19,543 nucleotides of DNA from Suillus spraguei (GCA_016800925.1 JABCPU010000980.1:1-19543); one strand, 5' to 3'; positions 8,604 through 18,331 are shown, numbered from the stretch's first letter. Notes: generated by a model from the letters alone, not told the origin. Translations and numbers: made by a program.

Positions 8604-9316
8604 ATGTCTGGAAAGAAATCCAATGCCCCTAAGTCTGCTGCTGACATTGTGGCAGATCTGGAACAGAAACTGGCTGCTACTAAGGCTGCAGTTGAAGCTG
8701 AGGTGGAACAGAAATGCAGGGAGGTGGAGGAGTGGAGAAAATGAAGCAGATAGAGTTGGCAGAGATCTGTAGGGAGATGGAGGAAAAGAGGTGGAGGGCT
8801 CTGATTGAGGCTCAGGTGAGTGATGTGGACTCTTTTGGATCTAGATCCTAATGGTAAGTTGTCTGAAGACATTCAGATCCAATGGTATCTGACATTCATA
8901 GGTCAAGTCTTGTGATGTCTGCTGGAAGGACAAGGCCACTTGTCCTGGAAGGCCCAGATCCATCAAGGGACCCAAGGGCCGGAAGAGGCAGTGTCCTGCT
9001 GGTACTCCATCTCTGAAGGGCAAGGGCAAGTGCTATCAGAGGAGCCTCACTCTGGATGTGCTGGAAGTAGATGTCTTTTCCAATCCGATGACCGTTGAAG
9101 GTACAGATGAGGATGTTGTCAAGTATGATGACTAGGCTTGGGTGGCCACTGCTAATGACATTGTAGTGGAGCTGGCTCAGACCAATGGACTTCTTCAGGA
9201 TGGCATTGTGGCGGTGGAAGGGAGTCAGATTGTGATGGAGCAGATGAGTACTACCATGGAAGCCTTCCTCCAACAGCAGAGGGAGTTCCAGGCCCTGCTT
9301 CTTGGAGGAGATCCGG
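8604..9316 (+). pseudogene. Gag-like ORF1 with Cys-rich segment, frame-broken
   Basis: It starts with ATG at 8604, giving MSGKKSNAPKSAADIVADLE followed by a charged, heptad-rich, probably coiled-coil region (QKLAATKAAVEAEVEQK). The frame stops at the TGA at 8742. Two further frames continue the charged coil (to about 8850), then a Cys-rich segment (CDVCWKDKATC, QCPAGTPS, GKGKC, about 8910-9032). A TAG at 9133 interrupts it. A polar Gln-rich tail (VMEQMSTTMEAFLQQQ) runs into the CCGG where LTR B is inserted. The layout resembles gag-like first ORFs of fungal retroelements, although the Cys spacing is not CCHC. Several frame changes and one stop show it is dead. The family is uncertain. Confidence 0.45.
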
Positions 9317-10270
9317 TGTAATGAACATATTGGCGCTGGGCTTAAAACCCTATCTTTTGACACTCATCTCATGTCTATAGGAGTTACCACTTGTCCATGG
9401 CTGTCTTACCCCTTTAGCATTACCGGCTGCATCCCACGCTTACCGTACACCATACCGACTGCCGCACCTCATTCCACATACTGATGTCCTTCCATGTCCT
9501 TGCCGCATCCACATAGCTCCATTTGGTGCGTCATTTGTTTTCTGTTCATTATCACTGATTCCATGGCAAGCCTTATTACATGTTGCCTCGTGCCACAGCA
9601 CCTCGCGCTATGTTTACATATGGCGGTTACTACACTTGAGCACTACTGATCTCGCCTAGAGTATTCCGAGTACATACAATTTAGGATATAAGCACCGCGT
9701 ACCCCGCACGATACAGTACCGGATTTTACCCCATTGCACGTACTATAGGTCAGGATTATTGTCTAGCTCTGGATCTACCCAATAGTAGACTTAGTCTTTA
9801 AAGTTTCCTTATCGCTCATTAATCAATCACGCTTGTTCTCCATTACCACTGGACTTTGACTGTTATTTTGACTGAACTTCTCACACACCGCTGCTTTACC
9901 GCTGAAAGTACTGTGGTCTTCTTTATTGATTCTTTGCACTGCTCGCAACCTTACCGCTACCGCTGATATCACTGCTTGTCATCGCTCGCTCGACACAACT
10001 GTTACTGACTTTATCTCAACCACGGTAGCACCGCTACATATGACACTAGTTCTGGCGGCATCATCGCTGACTGTGGCAACTTACCGCTGACTATGACACT
10101 TCATTTGCACATTGGTTTAACTTGAACTTGACCATACTAACAGGCATCCCCCTTTAGGGTTGAACGCTCTTGTTTTCACAAGTGAAGCAGACTAGACGGA
10201 GCACAAGACGACTCACATACTAACTTAGGAGGTAGTTTATCTACAGCCCAGGTTAGGTTGTATCTGTACA
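9317..10270 (+). mobile_element. Solo LTR B (family 1, 954 bp)
   Basis: It begins TGTAATGAACATATTGGC and ends GTATCTGTACA. It is near full-length similar to A, with differences mostly at CG/TG/CA steps. Flanks are CCGG (9313-9316) and CTGG (10271-10274). It sits inside the gag-like ORF, whose acidic tail resumes at 10275. It has the conserved CCCTTTAGGG (10150-10159) and CTTGT-TTTC-ACAAG (10169-10182) pair. No internal region remains. Confidence 0.8.
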
Positions 10271-10274
10271 CTGG

Positions 10275-10449
10275 ACTGGATTTAGGCTTTCCATTCCTGC
10301 CAGATCCGACAAGGATGGTGCTGGTGAGGAGGTCGGAGAAGAGGTGGCAGATGGGACTGGAGAGGAGATGGCAGATGGAACTGGAGAAGAGACTGGGGTG
10401 CCAGAGGTGAAATGGAGACTGGTGCCTAGTCTGGATCTGGATTTCCATT
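10275..10449 (+). pseudogene. Acidic tail of the gag-like ORF, displaced by LTR B
   Basis: The plus frame is open with repeats EEVADGTGEEMADGTGEE and GVPEVKWRLV; the underlying DNA is a short GGCAGATGGRACTGGAGARG tandem. It probably continues the ORF interrupted at 9316, but a frame change is needed at the junction. It ends where the opposite-strand chromovirus begins. On the minus strand the same DNA reads as a Ser/Pro-rich stretch, so the strand assignment is inference. Confidence 0.35.
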
Positions 10450-10489
10450 ACTGCCCTCAATGTACTTGTATTCTACTTGTTATGTACTT

Positions 10490-12480
10490 TCAAGCAATAG
10501 GACCAGGTTTGTCTGGATATGCTGAGTGGAAATCCACCACAAGATCCAATGCATTTCTGAGTTCTGTGGCAAGTAACCAGGAAGTTTCTTTATCTGTTCC
10601 TTCATATCTGGACCACTGGACAAGGTATAGAAGTTGGCATTGGTGTCTACGACAGTCCAGTTTAGAGTCCAGGATTTTGGATATCTCATACTCTGGTTCT
10701 CCATCAACTTCGACTGGAGATGGAGGAGGTTGGATGCGATTAGGGATGGTGTTTGGAAGTGCCAGTTCTAACTGAGAGACATGGAATACAGGATGTATGG
10801 AATGCATAGAATCTGGATGTTGGATGGCGAAGGAATGAGTACCCGGACGAGATATGATCTCAAACAGACCTAAATTCTTTTCCGAAGGTTTCTTTGATGG
10901 ACAAGTGGAACAGAAGTACTTGGCTTTAATGAAGACTTGTTCTTTAATCCAGAAGTCTGGAGTGGGTTGTCTTTTAGCATCCACAGGTCCTTGATAGCAT
11001 TTCTGTGCTTCAGACATCTCTTATCGGAGGAACTGGTGAAGTTCATGAAGATCTAGGGCATATTCCTGGGCATGGATGGAAAATAGGTCACATTCTGGAT
11101 GAATGGAAATGTTCAGATGATATCCCTTATTGGCGAAGAAGGGTGATACTCCAGTAGTAGCACTCAGAGCATTATTGTATGCAAACTCTGCAAGGGGCAG
11201 TAACTCGGACCAGTTGTCCTGCCAATAGTTACAATAGATCCAGAGGTACTGTTCCAGCGTTTGATTGGGATATTCAGTTTGTCCGTCCCCTTCCAGATAA
11301 TATCTGGACATGAAGTGTAGGACCATGTCTAAACTTTTCCTAAGGACTGGAAGAAGTGGAATATGAACTCTGTTCCCCGATTTGAGGTTACATGGGATGG
11401 AACACCATGCTTGGAGAATATGTGAAGGAGGAAGAGGCAGGCAAGATCTGGAGAAGTGATGGTGTCATGAGTCGGGACAAATATGGCTTGCTTGGATAGG
11501 TGGTCTATGATAATGAGGATAGCTGTATAGCCGGATGAGCCTGGAAGTTGCTCAATGAAGTCCATAGAGATGGAATTCCATGGTTTCTCTGGAATGGGGA
11601 GTTGCTTGAGTAATCTGTATGACTTGTGTCTCGGAACTTTGGCTCAGGTGCAGGAAGTACAGGACCTGACATAATCTTTCACATAAGTACATATTCTGGG
11701 CCAAGTGTAGTCATGTTGGATGAGCTTGAGAGTACGATTCTGTCCAAAGTGTCTGGATAGGGGGTGATCATGGCAGTTATGGAGGACACATAGTTGTAAG
11801 TCATTGGCTTCTGGGACATAGATATGGTTGTCGCAGCAAAGGAATCCACTATCATCCACTGTCCATCTTGGATCCGAAGATACCAGAAGATGTGTTTGTG
11901 CGATAGGGTCATTGGAGAGTGCAGTCAGGATGTCTTCAAAGGTTTTCTGTATCCATGAGAACAGCTGCTCTAAGAACTGGAGGTGCTAGGGTTGTGGCTC
12001 ATAGGGATGAAGCTAACTGTTTGGAGGTGAATACTGGGTGGAAATTATGAGGATTGACTTGAGCATAGTCCTTATCCCCCTCTTTGGAATAGATGTCCCA
12101 TCATCTAGTAAGGGAATCTGGTTTGGCTCTGAGTTTTCTGGGATGGAAACAGATGATGAGATTGAACTGACGGAGGAATTCGGACCAGTGAGCCTGATGG
12201 CAAGAGAGGAGTTTGGTAGTGGAGAAATACTTAAGGTTTTTGTGGTCCGTAAATAACATCTATAGGCTCAATGAGCCTTCTAGGTAATGTTGCCAGGTCC
12301 AGAAAGCTTCATGGATGGCTAGGAGTTCCTTGTTGTGGGTGTCATAATGAGTTCCAGAGCAGACAAAGTATGGGAGTAGTAGGCAACCGGACAAAGCTCT
12401 GAGTCCAGACATACAATGGAAAGTATTCTGGCAATGGTGTAGTCAGAGGCATCGGTTTCCACAACTATCAGAACATCCGG
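10490..12480 (-). pseudogene. Chromovirus pol 3' part: RNase H, integrase, chromodomain
   Basis: Decayed Ty3/gypsy polyprotein on the minus strand, 3' to the RT segments beyond LTR F. In order: RNase H from 12476 (VVETDASDY, then TDHKNLKYF near 12250); integrase zinc-binding HHCC near 11790-11645 (HDHPLSRHFGQ, YTWPRI, SCTSC); integrase core from 11565 (MDFIEQLPGSSG, IIIDHLSK, HGVPSHVTS); the last catalytic Glu in EGDGQTE near 11285; and a C-terminal chromodomain about 10690-10510 (EYEISKILDSK, LLYLVQWSRYEGTDKETSWL). The chromodomain is thought to guide integration to marked chromatin. The second catalytic Asp of the core is Asn (11382-11380). Frameshifts occur near 12343 and 11335, plus stops. 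It cannot be functional. No 3' LTR was found adjoining 10490. Confidence 0.85.
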
Positions 12481-12960
12481 TGTAAAGATATAATCTAGCC
12501 TGGGCTGTAGATAAACCACGGCCTAAGCTAGTATGCGAGTCTTGCGCTCCGTCTAGTCTGCTTCACTTGCAAGGCAAGAGCGTTCAACCCTAAAGGGAAT
12601 GCTAAGTTAATATAGTTTGATAGTGCCCAACCTGTGGTGCATGGCTGCCATTGGAGGTAGCGAGATGCTAGCGGTGACCTCCGCTCCGTGGGAAAGTAGC
12701 GGTAAAGTAGCGGTAGAGCGCGGGAAGATAGTGGTAAAGTAGCAGTAGTGTGAGTGGTAAAACTGCGGTAGTGCGTGCAGTAAAACTGTGGTAAGGCGTG
12801 GGAAACTGGTGGTAAAACAAGCGGTGAAGCATAGCAATGAAGCGTGGGAAAGCGGTAATGAGCAGTGGTGTGTGCAGCAGTAAAACAATTCTTAAGAGAC
12901 AGTAGTGGTGACAATTCCTAAGTACTGTGTGTACCATAGAAGGAAAAGTCAAAGTACCGG

Positions 12961-13902
12961 TGTGACGAACAAACTCACGCTGAGCTTGAAATGGCACATT
13001 TTCGTATAGGTGTCACACGGCTATCATTATCCTTACCTTTCAGCTTCACCGTCCCTTGCCATGACACTTTACCATGTGTTACCCCTATCTAATGGTATTG
13101 TTCCGCACTCCGGAAGCCTCATTGCAGCTTAGCAGCTGTACTACGGCAACTTTCCCGCGAAGTGGTGATCTTCGGCAATCTCTGCAAACCCATTTGGCAT
13201 CCTCAAGCAAGATTTACCGTCTGTCCTATGTCCATCCAGTCTCACCGGTACGTGATGTTTTGTAAACTGTAGTGCAGTCTTATTACATGTCTGCTGCGTG
13301 TTAATCCTATCCCTTCCGTTTCCGTAGCTATTCCTTAGTATAAAATTTCTAGGTACCTGTACTCGTTCCTTACTTCCCTCCTATAGTACACACGGTACTT
13401 AGGAATAGTCACCACTACTGTCACTATGAAATAAAGTCCTTTACCAAAGTCACTATTTCCCTAAGAATTGCTTTTACTGCTGCACGCACTACCGCTCTTT
13501 ACCGCTTTCCCACGCTTCACCGCTAGCGCTAGTGCTTTCTCACGCTTCACTGCTACACTACCGCTTGTTTTTACCGCAGAAGTTCCCACGCTTACCGCAG
13601 TTTTACCACTTGTACTACTGCAGTTTTACTGTTCATGCTACTGCTTGCCTACCGCATTCCCATGCTTACCGCTAGTTTTACCGCAATTTTCCCACGGACC
13701 GAAGGTCACCGCTAGCATCTCGCTACCTCCGACAGCAGTCACGCACCACAGGTTGGGCTTTATTGAACTATACTAACTTAGCATTCCCTTTAGGGTCAAA
13801 TGCTCTTGCTTTGCAAGTGAAGCAGACTAGGTAGAGCACAAGACTCGCATACTAGCTTAGGCCATGATTTATCTACAGCCCAGGCTAGATTAAATCTTTA
13901 CA
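12961..13902 (+). mobile_element. Solo LTR D (family 2, 942 bp)
   Basis: It begins TGTGACGAACAAACTCACGC and ends TTAAATCTTTACA. Both flanks are an exact CCGG (12957-12960 and 13903-13906), the best-preserved target duplication here, which suggests a recent insertion. It lies inside LTR F in the opposite orientation, so F and D form a long inverted repeat. Its interior (13480-13715) is packed with TACCGC / CCCACGCTTACCGC words. It has the hairpin pair CCCTTTAGGG (13786-13795) and CTTGC-TTT-GCAAG (13805-13817). Confidence 0.8.
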
Positions 13903-13949
13903 CCGGAATGTGCGAAGAGTCCTTTTTAACATGTACCATGAATGGCCGG

Positions 13950-14912
13950 TGTAAAGATACAACCTAACCTGGGCTGTAGATAAACTACCTCCTAAGTTAG
14001 TATGTGAGTCTTGCACTCTGTCTAGTCTGCTTCACTTGTGAGAACAAGAGTGTTCGACCCTAAAGGGGGATGCCTATTAGTATGGTCAAGTTTGAGTCTA
14101 ACTTATGTGCGAAACAAGCGTCATGGTCAGCAGTAAGTTGCCGTGGTCAGCAATGATACCGCCGGAACTAGCGTCGTGTGTAGCGGTGCTACTGTGGTCA
14201 AGATATGATCAGTAACAGTTGCGTTGAGTGAGCGATGTCGAGCAATGGTATCAGCAATAGCAGTAAGGTTGCAAGTGGTGTGAGGAAACAGTAAAGAAGT
14301 CCGCAGTACTTTCAGCAGTAAAGTAGTGGTGTGTGAGAAGTTCAGTCAAAGTAACAGTCAAAAGTCCGGCGGTATGCCAGCGGTAACGGAGAACAAGCAT
14401 GATAGATTAACAAGCAGTAAGGAAACTTTAAAGACTAAGTCCACTACTGGGTAGGTCCAGAGCTAGACAGTAATCCTGACCTATAGTACATGCAATGGTG
14501 TAAAATCAGGTACTGTATCCTGTGGGGTACGCGGTGCTTATATCCTAAATCGTATGCACTCAGAATACTCTAGGCAAGATCAGTAGTGCTGGAGTGTAGT
14601 AACTGCTGTAAGTAAACATAGCACGAGGCGCTGCGGCACGAGGCAACATGTAATAAGGCTTGCCGTGGAATCAGTGATAACGAACAGAAAACAAATGACA
14701 CACCAAATGGAGCTATGTGGACGCGGCAAGGACATGGAAGGACATCAGTATGTGGAATGAGGTGCAGCAGTCGGTACGGTGTGCGGTAAGCGTGGGATGC
14801 CGCCAGTAATGCTAAAGGGGTAAGATGGCCATGGACAAGTGGTAACTCCTGTAGACGTGAGATGAGTGTCAAAAGATGGGGTTTTAAGCCCAGCGCCAAT
14901 ATGTCCGTTACA
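13950..14912 (-). mobile_element. Solo LTR C (family 1, 963 bp)
   Basis: Reverse complement of family 1 (A and B). The left end is TGTAAAGATACAACCTAACC; the right end is ATATGTCCGTTACA. Flanks are CCGG (13946-13949) and CCAG (14913-14916). It was inserted into LTR F only 39 bp from the D insertion. The hairpin pair is present in reverse at 14035-14048 and 14058-14067. No internal domains remain. Confidence 0.8.
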
Positions 14913-15254
14913 CCAGAATACATAGCGAGAACTGTAGCGAGATAGAGATACTTAGCTAAGAGGCATGCAGCAAGCAAGTGGTGTCACGGAAAATAAGGTA
15001 AGTCTTGCCGTAGCTTTAGTAATGGTGGAAATGAATATGCTACGCACCAATGGATCTTAGACGGAAATGGAATGGACAGGAGGACATCGGTAGCGAGATT
15101 TGGTAAGGGACAAGGATCCATGGAGCGAAATGGTACTGGCAAAGCGAAAAGGCTAATGCTCGCTATAGGGGTTTTCTCGGTAGCCGCTGTAGGCAGTAAT
15201 GAGACACTTGTGTAAAATGGCACTTTCATGGTCAGCATGACTTTGTTTGCTACA

Positions 15255-15716
15255 CTGGAATCCAGTGGGTAAGCACCAGAGCGGAAGTGAAGGCTTTCTT
15301 GAGTGCTTCAAAGGATTTCTGGAAGTCCTTGGAAAAGTTCCAAGGGACTCCCTTGTGTGTAAGCCGAGTGAGGGGAACTACAATATTCAAGTAGTTGAAG
15401 ATGAATCAACAATAGAAATTAGCAAACCCAAGGAAGGATTGAATGTCTTTGATCTTCTGAGGTTCCGGCCAGTCAACAATAGACTGGATCTTCTTGGACG
15501 ACATGGTCAAGCTGTCTGGAGATAGCAGGTAACCAAAATACTCAACGGAGGATGAGTGGAACTCGCATTTCTTGGGTTTAGCATAGAGTCGATGTTTATG
15601 GAGGTGGCATAGTACTTCTCAGACATGTATCCTATGACTCGCAAGGTCTTCGGAATAGATAAGGATGTCATCCAGATACACAATAATGCATATATCCAGC
15701 ATATCAGCAAACACGC
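15255..15716 (-). pseudogene. Chromovirus reverse transcriptase, 3' half
   Basis: Minus-strand continuation of the RT after LTR E. It contains the catalytic YLDDILIYS (YxDD box), then LYAKPKKCEFH, VEYFGYLLS, IVDWPEPQKIKDIQSFLGFANFY and the start of the connection/RNase H region (ALKKAFTSALVLTHW). In-frame TGA codons sit at 15621-15619 and about 15408-15406, where family members normally have Arg; CGA-to-TGA change explains both. Several other conserved Arg positions read Cys or His. It is split from the 12480 segment by LTR F. Confidence 0.85.
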
Positions 15717-16604
15717 TGTAAAGATACAATCTAGCCTGGGCTGTAGATAAACCACAGCCTAAGCTAGTATGCGAGTCTTGTGCTCTACCTAGTCTGCTAC
15801 TCTTGCGAGGCAAGAACATTCGGCCCTAAAGGGAATGCTAAGTTAATATAGCTCGATAATGCCCAACCTGTAGTGTGAGAATGCTAGCAGTGACCTCTGG
15901 TCTGTGGGAAACTAGCAGTAATACTAGCGGTAAGCGCGGGAAAGGGGCAGACAAGCGGTAGTGTGAGCGATAAAACTGCGGTAAAGCGTGGGAACTTCTG
16001 CGGTAAAACAAGTGGTGAAGCTGTGGTAAGCATGGGAAAGCAGTAGCGCAAGCGGTGAAGCACAGGAAAAGTGGTAAAGAGTAGTGGTGTGTGCAGCAGT
16101 AAAGCAATTCTTAGGAGACAGTAACTTCGGTAAGGGACTTTATTTCATAGTGACAGTAGTGGTGACTATTCCTAAGTACCATGTGTACTATAGGAGGGAA
16201 GTGAGGAATGAGCACAGGTACCTAGGAATTTTATATGAAAGAATAGCTACGGAGATGGAAGAGATAGGATAAACACACAGCAGACATGTAATAAGACTGC
16301 ACTACAGTTTACAAAACATCATGTACTGGTGAGACTGGATGGACATTGGATGGACGGTAAATCTTGCTTGAGGATACCAAATGGGTTCGCGGAGATTCCC
16401 AAAGATCACCACTTTGTGGGAAAGTTGCCATAGTACAGCCGCTAAGCTGCAACGAGGCTTCCGGAGTGCGGAACAATACTGTTAGATAGGGGTAAACACA
16501 TTGCAAAGTAGGACAGTGAAGCCAAAGGGTAAGGATAATGATTGCCGGTTGACACCTATATGAAAATATGCTGTTTTGAGCTCAGCATGAGTTTGTTTGT
16601 CACA
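15717..16604 (-). mobile_element. Solo LTR E (family 2, 888 bp)
   Basis: Reverse-oriented. The left end is TGTAAAGATACAATCTAGCC and the right end GAGTTTGTTTGTCACA. Flanks are ACGC (15713-15716) and ACAC (16605-16608), i.e. GCGT/GTGT on the pol strand. It interrupts RT between QCFVN and VFADMLD, and removing it with one flank copy restores the frame. It aligns with D (reversed) and F. The hairpin pair is at 15802-15814 and 15824-15833. Confidence 0.85.
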
Positions 16605-16864
16605 ACACTATTAACAAAGCATTGAAAAGCTGCTAGAGCATTTGTAAGGCCTTCCAGCATCACCAACCATTCATAGGAGCCATAGCGCGTATGGAAGGAA
16701 GTCTTCCACTCATCTCCTTCCACTATCTGGACAAGATGGTAAGTGGAATGGAGATCAATTTTGGTATAAACTTTAGCATGGCTTGGAGAGTCTAGAAGGT
16801 TGGCAATGAGGGGTAACGGATAATGGTCCTTCTTGGTAATCTGGTTGAGGCCATGGAAATCCAC
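16605..16864 (-). pseudogene. Chromovirus reverse transcriptase, 5' half
   Basis: The minus strand reads [20 protein letters not shown], then [16 protein letters not shown] (the Asp of the first catalytic RT box), [42 protein letters not shown]. The Ty3/gypsy RT match is clear. Positions normally Arg, Pro or Ala read His, Cys, Leu or Thr, as expected from CpG transitions. The 5' side is cut by the LTR at 16865; the upstream RT, protease and gag of this element lie beyond the window. Confidence 0.85.
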
Positions 16865-17340
16865 TGTTACAGTTGTACGTGCCCCTATTCATTTTCTCTT
16901 TGTTTCCTTACTTGTATATCATGTCACATGACTCTGACTCATATGCTCAATGCATCTGTACTATAGTTGCCTTCCTTATTTGGATATGCACTTACCTTCC
17001 CACGCCTCTCTTGGTCCGTGCGCACATATTGGTCTATTTAAGCACGTTGTACTTGTAGTAGATTCTTTACTTTAATCTTACTGGGTTTTACCTGGAATCT
17101 CCTTCACTTAGGCCTCCAACCTAAGTCATCTTGAATCGTCTCTAAGTCTAAGCACTCCTTAGACTTAGTCTCTATTCTCGCAGAACCTCATAGACTTGTC
17201 TGTGAGGCCGAACCCTTGATCGTACTCGGAACGCGTTCCTTGTACTTTCACCTTGTCCTCTTCTGGACATTGTAAGAACTTCCCAGCAGACCGTCTGTGT
17301 CTTTTCACTGTTGCTGGTGATGCCACCCCAGTTCGTAACA
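16865..17340 (+). mobile_element. 5' LTR of a second gypsy element (476 bp)
   Basis: It begins TGTTACAG and ends TTCGTAACA, giving a short TGTTAC/GTAACA inverted terminus, and is followed by gag. A TATA-like TATTTAAG lies at 17036-17043. Downstream, in the presumed transcribed R/U5 part, are three hairpins (17106-17126, 17142-17168, 17186-17207). It is inserted in the RT of the minus-strand chromovirus (left flank CCAC). The right flank is outside the window, so the target duplication cannot be checked. No TGG-type primer-binding site follows directly. Confidence 0.75.
17142..17168 (+). promoter_or_regulatory. Perfect 11-bp hairpin in the LTR
   Basis: CTAAGTCTAAG (17142-17152), loop CACTC, CTTAGACTTAG (17158-17168). 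It is flanked by ACTTAGG/CCTAAGT (17106-17126) and CCTCATAGAC/GTCTGTGAGG (17186-17207). The three hairpins are probably formed in the 5' end of the retroelement RNA; their role is unknown. Confidence 0.6.
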
Positions 17341-17539
17341 AAAGATTAAAGTCCACTTGATCGTCGACTATCCAGTCTTCGACCCCGAACCCTGATTGCT
17401 TAGATAAGCAGATTAGCGTATGCGTACGCTAAAACCAATTGTCAAGAGAAGCCCTCTGACAGAAGACAAGCCCTAATGGACAGCAAGACAGCGCGTGTAG
17501 GCACCGAGAAAGTATAACTCACCAGACGAATCACCAAAG
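17341..17539 (+). other. Leader of the second gypsy element
   Basis: Untranslated region between the LTR end and the gag ATG at 17540. It contains the palindromic TTAGCGTATGCGTACGCTAA-like stretch at 17412-17431. No tRNA-type primer site is obvious in the first 30 nt; a self-priming mechanism is possible but not shown. Confidence 0.5.
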
Positions 17540-18311
17540 ATGGCGACTAAAGAATTCGAATACAAGATCGGCCAACCAGCCGCTTTTGATGGAGATCGCG
17601 ACAACTCTCGCGAATTTATCCAGTCATGTAATCTTCACTTCGACATCAACAAAAAGCTTTACACTACTGACAAACAGAAGATCATTTTCATAACATCCTT
17701 TATGACCGAAAGGAATGCCAAATCTTGGAAAGAGCAATTCCTTGACCATGCTCAATCAACCAACACCTCTGGACAAAAAGTTGGTTATGGGACAATGGTG
17801 GATTTTATGAAAAGCTTTAAAGAAGCCTTTGACCCAGTGGATACTAAAGGAACCGCACTTGTGAAACTCAGGGATCTCAAACAAGGAAGTGGAGATCTTC
17901 ACACCTATATCGCTGACTTTGAGGCACTTGCAGCCAAGGCTCATATCACCGATAATGCAACAAAGATCCAATTCTTCCAAGATGGCCTGAATTGGGGTAT
18001 CCTTACAAAGCTTTTCGCACTAGGAGATGTCTCAGAAGTATTCCGAGACGTTGTGCTGCAATGCGTGTCCATTGACAACTCCCATCATCGTCTTCAAGCC
18101 ATGAGGACACGTCATGCTCCACAACAGAAGAAGAAGAACTATGGAAATGCACGTACATACCGAATCGTGATTCCAATGCAATGGTCGTAGATCGAATCTC
18201 CGACACAGAGAGATCGAATGCATGAAGAAAGGACACCACATTCATAATTGTCCTGACAGAAAGAAGAAGACCCCGCTCCGACAAACCGAAGTCAAAGAAG
18301 AAGAGAAGACA
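17540..18311 (+). pseudogene. Gag of the second gypsy element, frame-broken in the zinc knuckle region
   Basis: Ty3/gypsy capsid protein. The first 216 codons (17540-18190) are intact: MATKEFEYKIGQPAAFDGD, then a retrotransposon gag domain (FITSFMTERNAKSWKEQF at 51-68, MVDFMKSFKEAFDPVDTKG at 87-105, LHTYIADFEALAAKA at about 119-133, IQFFQDGLNWGI at about 142-153) and a basic tail. Near 18160 the frame shifts: the next frame reads NAMVVDRISDTERSNA, and a third reads CMKKGHHIHNC (18219-18251), the remains of a CCHC knuckle that keeps Cys, His and Cys but lacks the first Cys. Two frameshifts therefore separate capsid from the nucleic-acid-binding tail. It is the best-preserved coding part in the right third of the window. 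Confidence 0.85.
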
Positions 18312-18331
18312 TGAAGAAACTGTAAGGCAGA

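Larger units (their letters stand above)
12481..15254 (-). mobile_element. Solo LTR F (family 2), split by LTRs D and C
   Basis: Reverse-oriented LTR in three pieces: 12481-12956, 13907-13945 and 14917-15254, about 860 bp once D and C and their duplicated flanks are removed. The left end TGTAAAGATATAATCTAGCC matches E and the complement of the D end. The right end GACTTTGTTTGCTACA is the complement of the family-2 start. Flanks are CCGG (12477-12480) and CTGG (15255-15258). It interrupts chromovirus pol between THWIP and DVLIVVET. Removing it with one flank copy rejoins these in frame. Confidence 0.75.

Noticed and set aside
8896..9363. 155-codon minus-strand open frame
   Set aside because: It starts inside LTR B and runs antisense to the Cys-rich gag-like ORF. 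It has no recognisable domain and is a shadow.
12528..12997. Minus-strand frames rich in His, Leu and Tyr (HALPQFYRSHYR-like)
   Set aside because: They fall wholly inside LTR F/D and reflect TACCGC/GCGGTA word repetition; mirror frames occur in E and D.
14570..14977. 135-codon minus-strand open frame
   Set aside because: It spans LTR C and its junction with F; its composition follows LTR sequence and no motif was found.
10490..16864. Intact retrotransposon polyprotein
   Set aside because: Stops, frameshifts, an Asp-to-Asn change in integrase and three insertions rule out function.
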